In this document: positions 1 through 6,919 of the stretch, one piece after another | How the letters are laid out: each line of letters starts with the position of its first letter | How positions within the stretch are numbered: position 1 is the first letter of the stretch | Assembly (NCBI GenBank): GCA_023423535.1 | Contig: JAFAFL010000071.1 | Coordinates: 1-10,766 of the forward strand | Length of the DNA: 10,766 nt | Direction: 5' to 3' | Origin: Pseudomonadota bacterium | GTDB taxonomy: Bacteria > Myxococcota > Myxococcia > Myxococcales > Myxococcaceae | Notes under the pieces: generated by a model | Told to the model about the DNA's origin: nothing | The model's input: the letters and a program-made list of their open reading frames with translations, nothing else | Databases searched by the model: none | Position numbers and translations under genes: made by a program

Positions 1-487
1 CAGCCAGCACCGCGCCGGTACGCAGCGTTGCCCCCGCCCCGACGCTGGCGTCGCGCCCGACGGTGGCGCCTCGGCCCACCGTCGCGCCCCAGCCGACGAC
101 CGCGCCCTCCTCCACCACTGCGTCCCGCTCCACCGTCGCCCCCATGCGAACGACCGCGCCGCTGCGGATGACGGCACCGGCCCGGACGGTGGCGCCCATC
201 TCCACCACCGCGCCGCGCTCCAGCCGCGCGTCCGCATGCACCTCGGCGCCGAGTCCGACGTGCGGCGCGGCACTCTGGCTGCGCGGCGGCAGCGCCTTCA
301 CCCCGGCGCGGACCGTGAGCACGATGCCGGAGGCGAGGAGCAGCGCACCGGCGGGAATGAAGAGGTACGGCGTGGCGAGCGCGCCGGCGATCCCGAAGGC
401 AGCCGCGCCGAGCGAGAGGCCGCCGCCCACCGCGCCGAGCACGGCCACCGCAGGACCCGTCCGACGAGGTGCGACCGGCAGAGACAC
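1..487 (-). CDS. Membrane-anchored hexapeptide-repeat (left-handed beta-helix) protein, 3' end cut off
   Basis: The gene reads on the minus strand and runs off the left edge, so the C-terminus is missing; 162 residues are visible. Residues about 13-38 and 41-60 are two hydrophobic segments, the first rich in Gly/Ala and the second containing YLFIPAGALLLASGIVL. They probably form a membrane hairpin. From residue 77 to the edge there are 14 uninterrupted hexads of the form [V/L/I]-x-x-[G/D]-A-x (for example VEMGAT, VRAGAV, IRSGAV), the signature of a left-handed parallel beta-helix. Hexapeptide families include acyltransferases (LpxA, GlmU, DapD), but no catalytic-loop insertion or catalytic histidine is visible here, so an enzymatic role is not supported. 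The start is uncertain: GTG at 487 gives MSLPVAPRR, and GTG at 535 in the same frame would add 16 residues; neither has a convincing ribosome site. It lies just downstream of the diguanylate cyclase gene on the same strand and may be co-transcribed. Function unknown. Confidence 0.75.
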   Translation of the reverse strand, partial: MSLPVAPRRTGPAVAVLGAVGGGLSLGAAAFGIAGALATPYLFIPAGALLLASGIVLTVRAGVKALPPRSQSAAPHVGLGAEVHADARLERGAVVEMGATVRAGAVIRSGAVVRMGATVERDAVVEEGAVVGWGATVGRGATVGRDASVGAGATLRTGAVLA

Positions 488-547
488 GCTCCGCGTTCTA
501 GCGGGCGCTCCTCGACGGCGCCACGGGTCCCTCACCTTGCCGGAGAG

Positions 548-1648
548 CTACGCCGCCACGCGCAGCGGCGCCCGCGCCACCCGGTTCCGGCCGCCGTGCT
601 TCGCCGCGTAGAGCGCCCGGTCGGCGCGCGAGAGGAGGGACTCGAGCGGCTCGTTCGCGCCGGTCCACGTCGCCACGCCCACGCTGACGGTCACCGCCAG
701 CCGCAGCGATCCCCACGCGACGGGGCGGCAGGCGATCTCCTCGCGCAGCCTGTCCGCAAAGGCGGCGGCGGACTCCGCGTCGGTGTGCGGCGCGAGGATC
801 GCGAACTCCTCGCCGCCGAGCCGCGCGAAGAGGTCCGACTGCCGCAGCAGCGGCCGGATGCCCTCGGCGAGGGCGCGGATGGCCGCGTCTCCCGCGGGGT
901 GCCCGTGCGTGTCGTTCACGCGCTTGAAGTGATCGATGTCGAGGAGCAGCAGGCTCACCGGCAGCCGGTGTCTCGCCGCGCGTTCGAGCTCGGCCCGGGA
1001 GCGCACGTCGAACGCGTGCCGGTTCAGCGCGCCGGAGAGGGCGTCGATGCTGGCGAGCCGCTCGAGGGCCATCTCCAACCGGAACGTGCGCAGGTCGGAG
1101 TGCCAGGACATCCGGCACATCAGCGCCGCCGCCACCGCGCCACCGCCGACGAGCAGCCCCACCGCGAAGAGGATGAACGGAGCCGCGTCTCGCAGGGTCA
1201 GCCCGCCCAGCGCCACCAGCACGAGCAGCGCGAACGCGAACAGCGCCGTACGGGGCGGCGGCCTCAGCGCGGTCACCACCAGCACCACGAGCAGCAGCGA
1301 GCCCGTCCCGTACACGTCGCCGTGAGGGAGCACCAGGGTGAGCGAGACGATCGCGGAGGTGGCCACCGCCACGCCCGGAAAGAGCAGCAGGTATGGCCGC
1401 CGCGCCAGAGCGCGCACGAAAGACAGAGAGAAGATCGCGCCCAGCGCCAGAATCGCGGCGGCCCGGATGGGGACGCTGTGACGCAGCTGCCCCGGTGCCT
1501 GCCCCCACTCCCAGACGCAGAAGGCGGCGAAGAGCGCCGCGCCGATGAGCATCCCCATCCGGACGCGCGGCAGGAGCTCCTCGAGGTGCCGCCGGCGGAA
1601 GCGTTCGAGCAGCTCCGGGGTGAGGGGGGCGAGGTCCGTTTCCACCAT
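548..1648 (-). CDS. Membrane-bound GGDEF diguanylate cyclase
   Basis: Predicted to make cyclic di-GMP from two GTP at the inner membrane. The 366-residue protein has about six hydrophobic segments (near residues 29-48, 59-79, 86-107, 114-128, 134-151 and 156-177), which form an N-terminal sensor of unassigned type. A short helical linker leads to a complete GGDEF domain (about 198-358). It shows DALSGALNR at the domain start, LLLDIDHFKRVND with D237 as a metal ligand, and the active-site motif GGEEF at 278-282. An RxxD inhibitory site (R269-D272) lies five residues before that motif, so product inhibition is expected. There is no EAL or HD-GYP domain. The ATG at 1648 (MVETDLAP) is preferred; an in-frame TTG at 1666 would add six residues, and neither has a clear ribosome site. 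The gene is divergent from the DUF305 gene, and the hexapeptide-repeat gene follows on the same strand. Confidence 0.93.
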   Translation of the reverse strand: MVETDLAPLTPELLERFRRRHLEELLPRVRMGMLIGAALFAAFCVWEWGQAPGQLRHSVPIRAAAILALGAIFSLSFVRALARRPYLLLFPGVAVATSAIVSLTLVLPHGDVYGTGSLLLVVLVVTALRPPPRTALFAFALLVLVALGGLTLRDAAPFILFAVGLLVGGGAVAAALMCRMSWHSDLRTFRLEMALERLASIDALSGALNRHAFDVRSRAELERAARHRLPVSLLLLDIDHFKRVNDTHGHPAGDAAIRALAEGIRPLLRQSDLFARLGGEEFAILAPHTDAESAAAFADRLREEIACRPVAWGSLRLAVTVSVGVATWTGANEPLESLLSRADRALYAAKHGGRNRVARAPLRVAA

Positions 1649-1785
1649 GTCCGGGTTCAGGAGCAAGCCGGATGCCGGAGGTTCGCGTCGCCTGTCGGTC
1701 AGTGCCGGAAACGGGGGGTGGACCCGGCCGCGGACGGGGCGTTGTCTGGCGCCCTGCCCTTTCGATTCAAGAACGGAGGCCGACG
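1649..1785. promoter_or_regulatory. Divergent intergenic region between the diguanylate cyclase and DUF305 genes
   Basis: These 137 bases separate two divergently oriented genes and so must hold a promoter for each, unless one is transcribed from farther away. No convincing -35/-10 pair, sigma-54 GG/GC element or inverted-repeat operator could be recognised by eye. The only clear element is the ribosome-binding site of the DUF305 gene at the right end. The role is inferred from gene orientation alone. Confidence 0.4.
1774..1779 (+). promoter_or_regulatory. Ribosome-binding site of the DUF305 gene
   Basis: CGGAGG lies six bases upstream of the ATG at 1786. This fixes the start of the DUF305 gene and excludes the longer in-frame reading that opens at 1672, whose extra 38 residues are Arg/Gly/Pro-rich and look non-coding. 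Confidence 0.7.
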
Positions 1786-2340
1786 ATGGAGCACTCGGAG
1801 AAGAGCGGAATGGGCTGGGGCCGCTTCGCCGCGATGATCGCGACGTCGAGCACGCTGATGTTCCTCCTCATGTACCAGCTGGTGTACGAGCCCGGTCACC
1901 TCGAGTTCAGCATGAACCGGTTCATCTCCTCCCTGCTGATGGGCTGCGTGATGACGGTCGTGATGCTGGGCTTCATGTGGTCCATGTACGAGGGAGGCCG
2001 GACGAAGATCGCCGTCGTCGCGCTGGCGGTGCTGCTCGGGGCGCTGCTGCTCTACGTGAACCGGAGCCAGGCCCTCGTCGGCGACGTCAACTTCATGCGG
2101 GCGATGATCCCGCACCACTCGATCGCCATCAACAACGCGCGCAAGGCGGGCCTCAGCGACCCGCGGGTCCGCAGGCTGGCGGACCAGATCATCGAGTCGC
2201 AGGTCCGCGAGATCCGCGAGATGAAGCTCCTCCTCGAGGACATCGATCGCGCGGGCGAGCGGGGAACGGAGCCGCTGCCCCCGCGGGCCGCGGAGCTCAC
2301 GCCGGAGATGGAGGCGCGGGCGCGGGAGGCCGTCCGCTGA
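1786..2340 (+). CDS. DUF305 membrane protein (CopM-like metal-binding family)
   Basis: A 184-residue protein with three hydrophobic segments (about residues 13-33, 46-68 and 74-91) followed by a soluble helical DUF305 domain (about 98-155). The family signature is plain: FMRAMIPHHSIAI with the His pair at 110-111, then an Arg/Asp-rich helix and QVREIREM at 139-146. Some DUF305 proteins, such as cyanobacterial CopM, bind copper. Metal binding through the His pair and the methionines around it is therefore a reasonable inference but not shown here. DUF305 proteins are often secreted with one signal sequence, so three membrane segments ahead of the domain make this a membrane-tethered form. The start is fixed by a CGGAGG ribosome site. 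It is the only plus-strand gene in the window, divergent from the diguanylate cyclase gene and convergent with gloA. Physiological role unknown. Confidence 0.88.
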   Translation: MEHSEKSGMGWGRFAAMIATSSTLMFLLMYQLVYEPGHLEFSMNRFISSLLMGCVMTVVMLGFMWSMYEGGRTKIAVVALAVLLGALLLYVNRSQALVGDVNFMRAMIPHHSIAINNARKAGLSDPRVRRLADQIIESQVREIREMKLLLEDIDRAGERGTEPLPPRAAELTPEMEARAREAVR

Positions 2341-2349
2341 GAAGAGGCG

Positions 2350-2745
<396 letters not shown>

Positions 2746-2813
2746 GCCGTGCAGGTTAACGCCCCCACCGCGGGGGGCCAGCGTTCCGCGGGCCGGGTGC
2801 GCTGACGGCCGCC

Positions 2814-3389
2814 CTACTGCCGCTCGCGGAACACGTTGAACATCCCGCCCACGTCGAGCCGCGCGGTCTTCACGAAGGCCCTCAGCGTGCGCTCCGTCTG
2901 CTCCGCCAGCGCGGCCATCCGCTTGAGGCGCTCCATGCGCTCGCGGCCCACCTGCCCGCTCTGCTGCGCGAGCTTCACCGCCTCGCCGAGGTCCGTCCGG
3001 ATGCGGGCGATGAAGTCGGTCTCGCGCTCCTCGATGACGCGCAGGACCATCTTCACCAGCTCGCTCTCGGCGCGGTAGTGCCACGAGGCGCTGCCCGGCG
3101 CGCGCACGCGGTAGATGACGCCCCAGCGCTCGAGGTCGTGCAGGAGCATGGAGACGCCGCCCTTCGACAGCTTGAGCGTCTTCTCCAGCGCCGCCGCGCT
3201 CATGGGCTCGCCGCGCAGGTAGAGCAGCGCCCACACCCGGCCCTGGTTGCGCTTGAAGCCCCAGAACTCGATCACGTTGCCGACGGCATCGACCGCGATC
3301 TCCTCCCAGGGCGTCACCGCATCGTCGACCGCGTCAGACCGCTCGCCGCTCGCGCGCCGCTTCGGTCCCGTCCACAGCATGCCCTTCAT
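2814..3389 (-). CDS. GbsR/MarR-family winged-helix transcriptional regulator
   Basis: A 191-residue DNA-binding protein. Residues about 28-60 (PWEEIAVDAVGNVIEFWGF then QGRVWALLYLRGEP) and the following helix-turn-helix (about 62-95, AALEKTLKLSKGGVSMLLHDL then a wing containing VIYRVRAPG) match the GbsR branch of the MarR superfamily. A long helical C-terminal half (about 108-175) probably dimerises. The start ATG at 3389 has GGAG five bases upstream. Longer in-frame readings extend into the polyprenyl synthase gene and are Arg/Ser-rich, so they were rejected. The start lies 56 bases inside the 3' end of that gene, which argues for expression from the men operon. The ligand and targets cannot be read from sequence. 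Known GbsR proteins regulate osmoprotectant genes, but here control of its own operon or of gloA is the simplest guess. Confidence 0.88.
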   Translation of the reverse strand: MKGMLWTGPKRRASGERSDAVDDAVTPWEEIAVDAVGNVIEFWGFKRNQGRVWALLYLRGEPMSAAALEKTLKLSKGGVSMLLHDLERWGVIYRVRAPGSASWHYRAESELVKMVLRVIEERETDFIARIRTDLGEAVKLAQQSGQVGRERMERLKRMAALAEQTERTLRAFVKTARLDVGGMFNVFRERQ

Positions 3390-4398
3390 GGCCGCTCCGC
3401 TCCCGGTCTGCCCGGTCGTGACGCTCGTCGAACGCCGCCTCGAGCTGCCTCGCGTAGCCCACCAACGCGAGCCCCCCAGCGGTCTCTGCATACGGACGGA
3501 AGGCCTCCAAAGCCGCGGAGACCTCCGCCTTCATCATCCGGATCGCCTCGTCCACCGCGCCGGTCTCGATCACCGCCAGGCCCAGCTCGCGCAGCCGCTC
3601 CGCGCGCAGCTCGCCGAAGCTCCACGCGTCGAGGATGCGGCGCTTGAGCTCCGGGCTCTTGTGCGCGGCGATGAGCACGGGAAGGGACGGCGTCTTCGAG
3701 GCGAGGTCCGCGAAGCGCGGCTTGCCCTCGTCGAGCGCCACGAGGTCCTTCACGTCGTCGGCGATCTGGAAGGCGATGCCGAGCCTTCGGCCGAACTCCT
3801 CGAACGCAGCCGCGGCGGTCTCGTCCTTCGCCATGTGCGCGGCGGCGATGCCGCAGAAGGCGAACAGCGCGCCGGTCTTGCCGTCGGCGACGACGCGCAT
3901 CCGCGGGATGGGCATGTCCAGATCACCGCGGGCCTCGAGCTCCGCGATGGTGCCGCGGGTCATCTCGTGCACGCAGGCCAGCGCATCCAGCGTGAGCTGC
4001 ATGTCCAGCGCGGTGAGCTGCTGCAGCGCCACGGTGAGCACCATGTCGCCGCTCATCACCGCGACGACGTTGCCCCACAGCGAGTTCACCGTGGGCCGGC
4101 CGCGGCGGAACATGCCGGCGTCCACCACGTCGTCGTGCAGGAGGCTCGCGCTGTGGATGAGCTCCGCGGCGACGCCGATGCGCACCAGCCGTTCGGCGGG
4201 GACGCCCAGCGCGGCGCCGAAGTGGTGGACGAGCAGCGGACGGATCCGCTTGCCGCCGCCGCTCACGCAGAGGTGGCGCGCGGCGGTCATGATCATCTCT
4301 CCGTCCACGCGGCCCGGCGGAGACGTGTCCACCAGCACCGAAGCCAGCGTGGCCTCCACCTCCTCGAGGTATCCGTTGGTCTCAGGCGTGCTGCTCAT
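3334..4398 (-). CDS. Trans-type polyprenyl diphosphate synthase (menaquinone side chain)
   Basis: Elongates allylic diphosphates with isopentenyl diphosphate in the cytosol; in this operon it probably makes the menaquinone tail attached by MenA. The 354-residue protein has SGGGKRIRPLL (about 47-57), the first Asp-rich motif LLHDDVVD (D89, D90, D93) followed by RRGRPT, a KTG near 174-176, and the second Asp-rich motif QIADDVKDL (D214, D215, D218) followed by KTPSLP. Residues four and five before the first motif are small (S85, A84). In this family that is typical of medium or long-chain products rather than C15/C20, which carry aromatic residues there. The ATG at 4398 follows AGGGGAA six bases upstream. 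The start overlaps the end of menCE by 17 bases and the end overlaps the regulator by 56 bases. The last ~30 residues are charged, low in hydrophobic residues and probably a disordered tail. Exact chain length is not known; C30-C45 is likely. Confidence 0.93.
   Translation of the reverse strand: MSSTPETNGYLEEVEATLASVLVDTSPPGRVDGEMIMTAARHLCVSGGGKRIRPLLVHHFGAALGVPAERLVRIGVAAELIHSASLLHDDVVDAGMFRRGRPTVNSLWGNVVAVMSGDMVLTVALQQLTALDMQLTLDALACVHEMTRGTIAELEARGDLDMPIPRMRVVADGKTGALFAFCGIAAAHMAKDETAAAAFEEFGRRLGIAFQIADDVKDLVALDEGKPRFADLASKTPSLPVLIAAHKSPELKRRILDAWSFGELRAERLRELGLAVIETGAVDEAIRMMKAEVSAALEAFRPYAETAGGLALVGYARQLEAAFDERHDRADRERSGHEGHAVDGTEAARERRAV
3395..3398 (-). promoter_or_regulatory. Ribosome-binding site of the GbsR-type regulator
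   Basis: On the minus strand GGAG stands five bases before the ATG at 3389, inside the coding region of the polyprenyl synthase. It supports this start over the ATG three codons later and over longer readings. Confidence 0.55.
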
Positions 4399-6919
4399 GT
4401 GTGCTTCCCCTGTCGAGGTGATGTGGGTGTGTTGCACCGTCCGAGGCAGCCTCGGCGGCGATTCGTTCGGCCAGCGCGCGCGCGGAGGCGCGGTCGAGCT
4501 TGCCGGTGGCGTTGCGCGGGACCTCTTTCACGGCGAGGAACCGGCGTGGAACCTTGAAGCCCGCGAGCCGCGTGCGGCACCACGCGGTGAGCGCTTCGGG
4601 CGGGGATGAGTGGGCGTCGCGCATCGTGACGAGCGCGAGCGGGACCTCCCCCCAGAGTGCGTCGGCGAAGGGCACCACGGCGCAGTCCGCGACGTGCGGG
4701 TGCGTGGCGAGCACCGCTTCGATCTCCGCCGGATAGACGTTCTCGCCACCAGAGATGATGAGGTCCACCCGCCGCGAGAGCACGCGGAGCCGGCCCCGCT
4801 CGTCGAGCTCTCCGAGGTCGCCGGTGCGCAGCCAGCCGTCGGCGGTGAAGAGGTCCGCGTTGGCCTCGGGAGCGTCCGCGTAGCCGGGCGTGAGCGTCGG
4901 GCCCTGGAGGAGGATCTCTCTCTCCCCCGAGATGCGCACCCGCGTGCAGTCGAGCGGAAGGCCTGCGGTGGAGCCGTCGGTGTCCGTGTGGCCGAGCCGC
5001 TCGGTGGTGACCTGGGAGCAGGCCTCGGTGAGCCCGTAGGTCTGCAGCACCGGCCAGCCCTGCGCGCGCGCTCGCGAGAGGAGCTCCGGCCCGGAAGGAC
5101 CGCCGCCCACGAGCACCGCTCTCAAGGAAGACGGCGCGCGCTCGTCTCCCGCGACATCGAGCAGCCAGCGAAGCTGCGTGGGCACCACGCTGAGGAACGC
5201 CACCTTCTCCATGCGCAGCGACTGGAGCACCGCGTCGGTGTCGAAGCGCCGGTGGAGCACGAGCGTCGAGCGCGAGAGGAGCGCGCGGAGGACCATCGCC
5301 AGCCCGCCGACGTGGAAGAGCGGCATGCAGAGCAGCCACGGCGCTTCCGAGCCGCCGCCGAGGTTCCGCGCCGAAGCCTCCGCGCTGGCGATGAAGTTGC
5401 CGCGCGTCAGCCGCGCCGCCTTCGGCGTGCCCGTCGTCCCGCTGGTGAAGAGCCAGGCGGCGTCCTGCGTGTCGCTGATCGCGTCCGCTTCCACTTCCAG
5501 ATCGGCGCCTTCGCCGATCCGCTCCAGCACCACCGCGCCCTGCACGCGCTCCGCCAGCGCCTCCTCCGCGATGACGCATACGGCCCTCGCCTTCGCCACC
5601 AGCGGCGCGAGCTCCGCCGCGGACAGCCGCGCGTTGAGCGGAACGATCACAGCGCCCATGCGCCAGGCGGCGTGGATGAGGAACACGAACTCCGGCCGGT
5701 TCGCCGAGAGCACCGCGAAGCGCGAGCCGGCCGTGACGCCGAGCACACGAAGGCGCGCGCACCAGGCTTCGACCTCGGCGTCGAGCTCCGTCCAGCTCCA
5801 GCGGCGGTCACCGAAGACGAGTGCCGTGTTCTCGGCGCCTTCCGGCAGCCCCAGGCCCGGCGCGTCCGGAAGCGTGATGAAGCCAGCGCTCGGCGCGTAC
5901 GCGTCCTCCGGGCACTCGAACAGCGGCCCGACCGCGAGACCGTGGGCGAGCTCGCCCTCCCCCATCGCCGCCGCGAGGTGCGCTGCCGCCGCGCGCGCAT
6001 GGACGCCATCGAGTCCGGAAGCGACGTAGGCGTCCGCGCCCTGCGCCCGCGCCCACTGCACTGCACGCAGCGACGGCAGGAGCCCACCGAGCACCATCGG
6101 CCGGACGACGAGCACGTCGGTGGCGCGAACGACACCCTCCGCGAACAGCTCACGCACCGCCGCCTCGGAGACGGCCGCTTCATCCGCGGCGATAGAGCAC
6201 GGCGCCTCCGCACGGAGCACGCGCATCGCCTGAAGCTCGCTGGCCGCCACCGGCTGCTCACACAGCTCGAGGCCGAACTCCCGAAGCCGCTGCAGCGACG
6301 CGCGCGCCTCGTCCAAAGACCACCCGCCGTTGGCGTCGATCCGCAGCCGCATCGAAGGACCGACCGCCTCGCGCACCGCACGCAGCCGCGCCGCATCGAG
6401 CTCGGCGCCGAGTCCCACCTTCACCTTCACCGTGCCGAAGCCCGCCTGCACCGCGCGGCGCGCCTCGTCGGCGAGCGCCTCGGGGGAGTCCTCGACCAGC
6501 AGCGCGTTCACCTTCACGCGCGTGGCCACCTCACCTCGTCCGCCGAGCAGCACCGCCAGCGGCACGCCCTCCACCCGCGCGAGCAGCTCGAGCAGGGCGC
6601 ACTCCACCGCGTGCCTCGCCGCGGGCGCCGAACGCAGCGCGCCGATCGAATCGACCAGCGCCTCGACTCCCGCGAGGTCCCTCGGGAGTTCGACACCCGC
6701 CAAGGAAGCGCCCGCCTCACACAGCGCGCGCTCCGTCGCCGCCAGCTCCGACGCCGGCGCGAAGGGATGCGGCGTGGCCTCTCCGCGGCCGACGAACTCG
6801 CGCCCGCCCACCGATGCGTGGAGCGCGACGAGCCAGCCCTCGCGCACGCGCAGCTCCGCGCGGGCCGTCCGCAGCGGCCGCTTCAGCGTGAGCCTCACTG
6901 GCGAGAGCTGGAGCCTCAT
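4382..6919 (-). CDS. menCE: MenC-MenE fusion: o-succinylbenzoate synthase / OSB-CoA ligase
   Basis: A single 845-residue open frame joins two consecutive menaquinone enzymes. Residues 1 to ~358 are MenC (enolase superfamily), which dehydrates SHCHC to o-succinylbenzoate: KVK at 165-167 (catalytic Lys), metal ligands D195 (IDANGG), E221 (CEQP) and D246 (AADE). The usual second Lys, in a KP motif, is R273 here (VVRPMVLGG). Residues ~362-845 are MenE, an ANL-family ligase making OSB-CoA with ATP and CoA: FTSGTTGTPK (491-500), YGLTEA (628-633), RTGDLGELD (698-706), RRVDLIISGGENVYP (716-730) and PRNATGKLDR with K807. The MenC end PDAPGLGLPEG passes straight into the MenE start ENTALVFGD with no stop, linker or start codon. 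The ATG at 6919 overlaps the menA stop as ATGA. The C-terminus is His-rich (five His from 831). Confidence is high for both domains; a single intact chain is inferred. Confidence 0.95.
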   Translation of the reverse strand: MRLQLSPVRLTLKRPLRTARAELRVREGWLVALHASVGGREFVGRGEATPHPFAPASELAATERALCEAGASLAGVELPRDLAGVEALVDSIGALRSAPAARHAVECALLELLARVEGVPLAVLLGGRGEVATRVKVNALLVEDSPEALADEARRAVQAGFGTVKVKVGLGAELDAARLRAVREAVGPSMRLRIDANGGWSLDEARASLQRLREFGLELCEQPVAASELQAMRVLRAEAPCSIAADEAAVSEAAVRELFAEGVVRATDVLVVRPMVLGGLLPSLRAVQWARAQGADAYVASGLDGVHARAAAAHLAAAMGEGELAHGLAVGPLFECPEDAYAPSAGFITLPDAPGLGLPEGAENTALVFGDRRWSWTELDAEVEAWCARLRVLGVTAGSRFAVLSANRPEFVFLIHAAWRMGAVIVPLNARLSAAELAPLVAKARAVCVIAEEALAERVQGAVVLERIGEGADLEVEADAISDTQDAAWLFTSGTTGTPKAARLTRGNFIASAEASARNLGGGSEAPWLLCMPLFHVGGLAMVLRALLSRSTLVLHRRFDTDAVLQSLRMEKVAFLSVVPTQLRWLLDVAGDERAPSSLRAVLVGGGPSGPELLSRARAQGWPVLQTYGLTEACSQVTTERLGHTDTDGSTAGLPLDCTRVRISGEREILLQGPTLTPGYADAPEANADLFTADGWLRTGDLGELDERGRLRVLSRRVDLIISGGENVYPAEIEAVLATHPHVADCAVVPFADALWGEVPLALVTMRDAHSSPPEALTAWCRTRLAGFKVPRRFLAVKEVPRNATGKLDRASARALAERIAAEAASDGATHPHHLDRGSTHEQHA
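4405..4411 (-). promoter_or_regulatory. Ribosome-binding site of the polyprenyl diphosphate synthase
   Basis: On the minus strand AGGGGAA lies six bases before the ATG at 4398, inside the last codons of menCE. It favours this start over an in-frame ATG 13 codons upstream (4437). Confidence 0.65.

Noticed and set aside
63..611. A plus-strand Pro/Thr/Ser-rich repetitive open frame resembling a secreted low-complexity protein
   Set aside because: The periodicity is the complement of the hexapeptide repeats encoded on the minus strand, which have the better protein pattern and membrane segments.
1742..1770. A TTGTCT / ATTCAA pair with 17-base spacing upstream of the DUF305 gene, considered as a promoter
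   Set aside because: The -10 match is poor and the implied transcription start would fall at or inside the ribosome-binding site.
236..1837. A 533-codon plus-strand open frame opposite the diguanylate cyclase
   Set aside because: Its composition is Arg/Glu/His-rich with no fold signature, and it opposes a gene with intact GGDEF motifs.
2761..2778. A 6-bp G/C hairpin in the spacer between the regulator and gloA, considered as a terminator
   Set aside because: The stem is short and no T-run follows on the minus strand, so it is more likely chance in GC-rich DNA.
2746..3234. An upstream in-frame extension of gloA that runs through the regulator gene
   Set aside because: The extension is a shadow of the regulator in another frame, low in hydrophobic residues. 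GloA homology begins exactly at the ATG at 2745.
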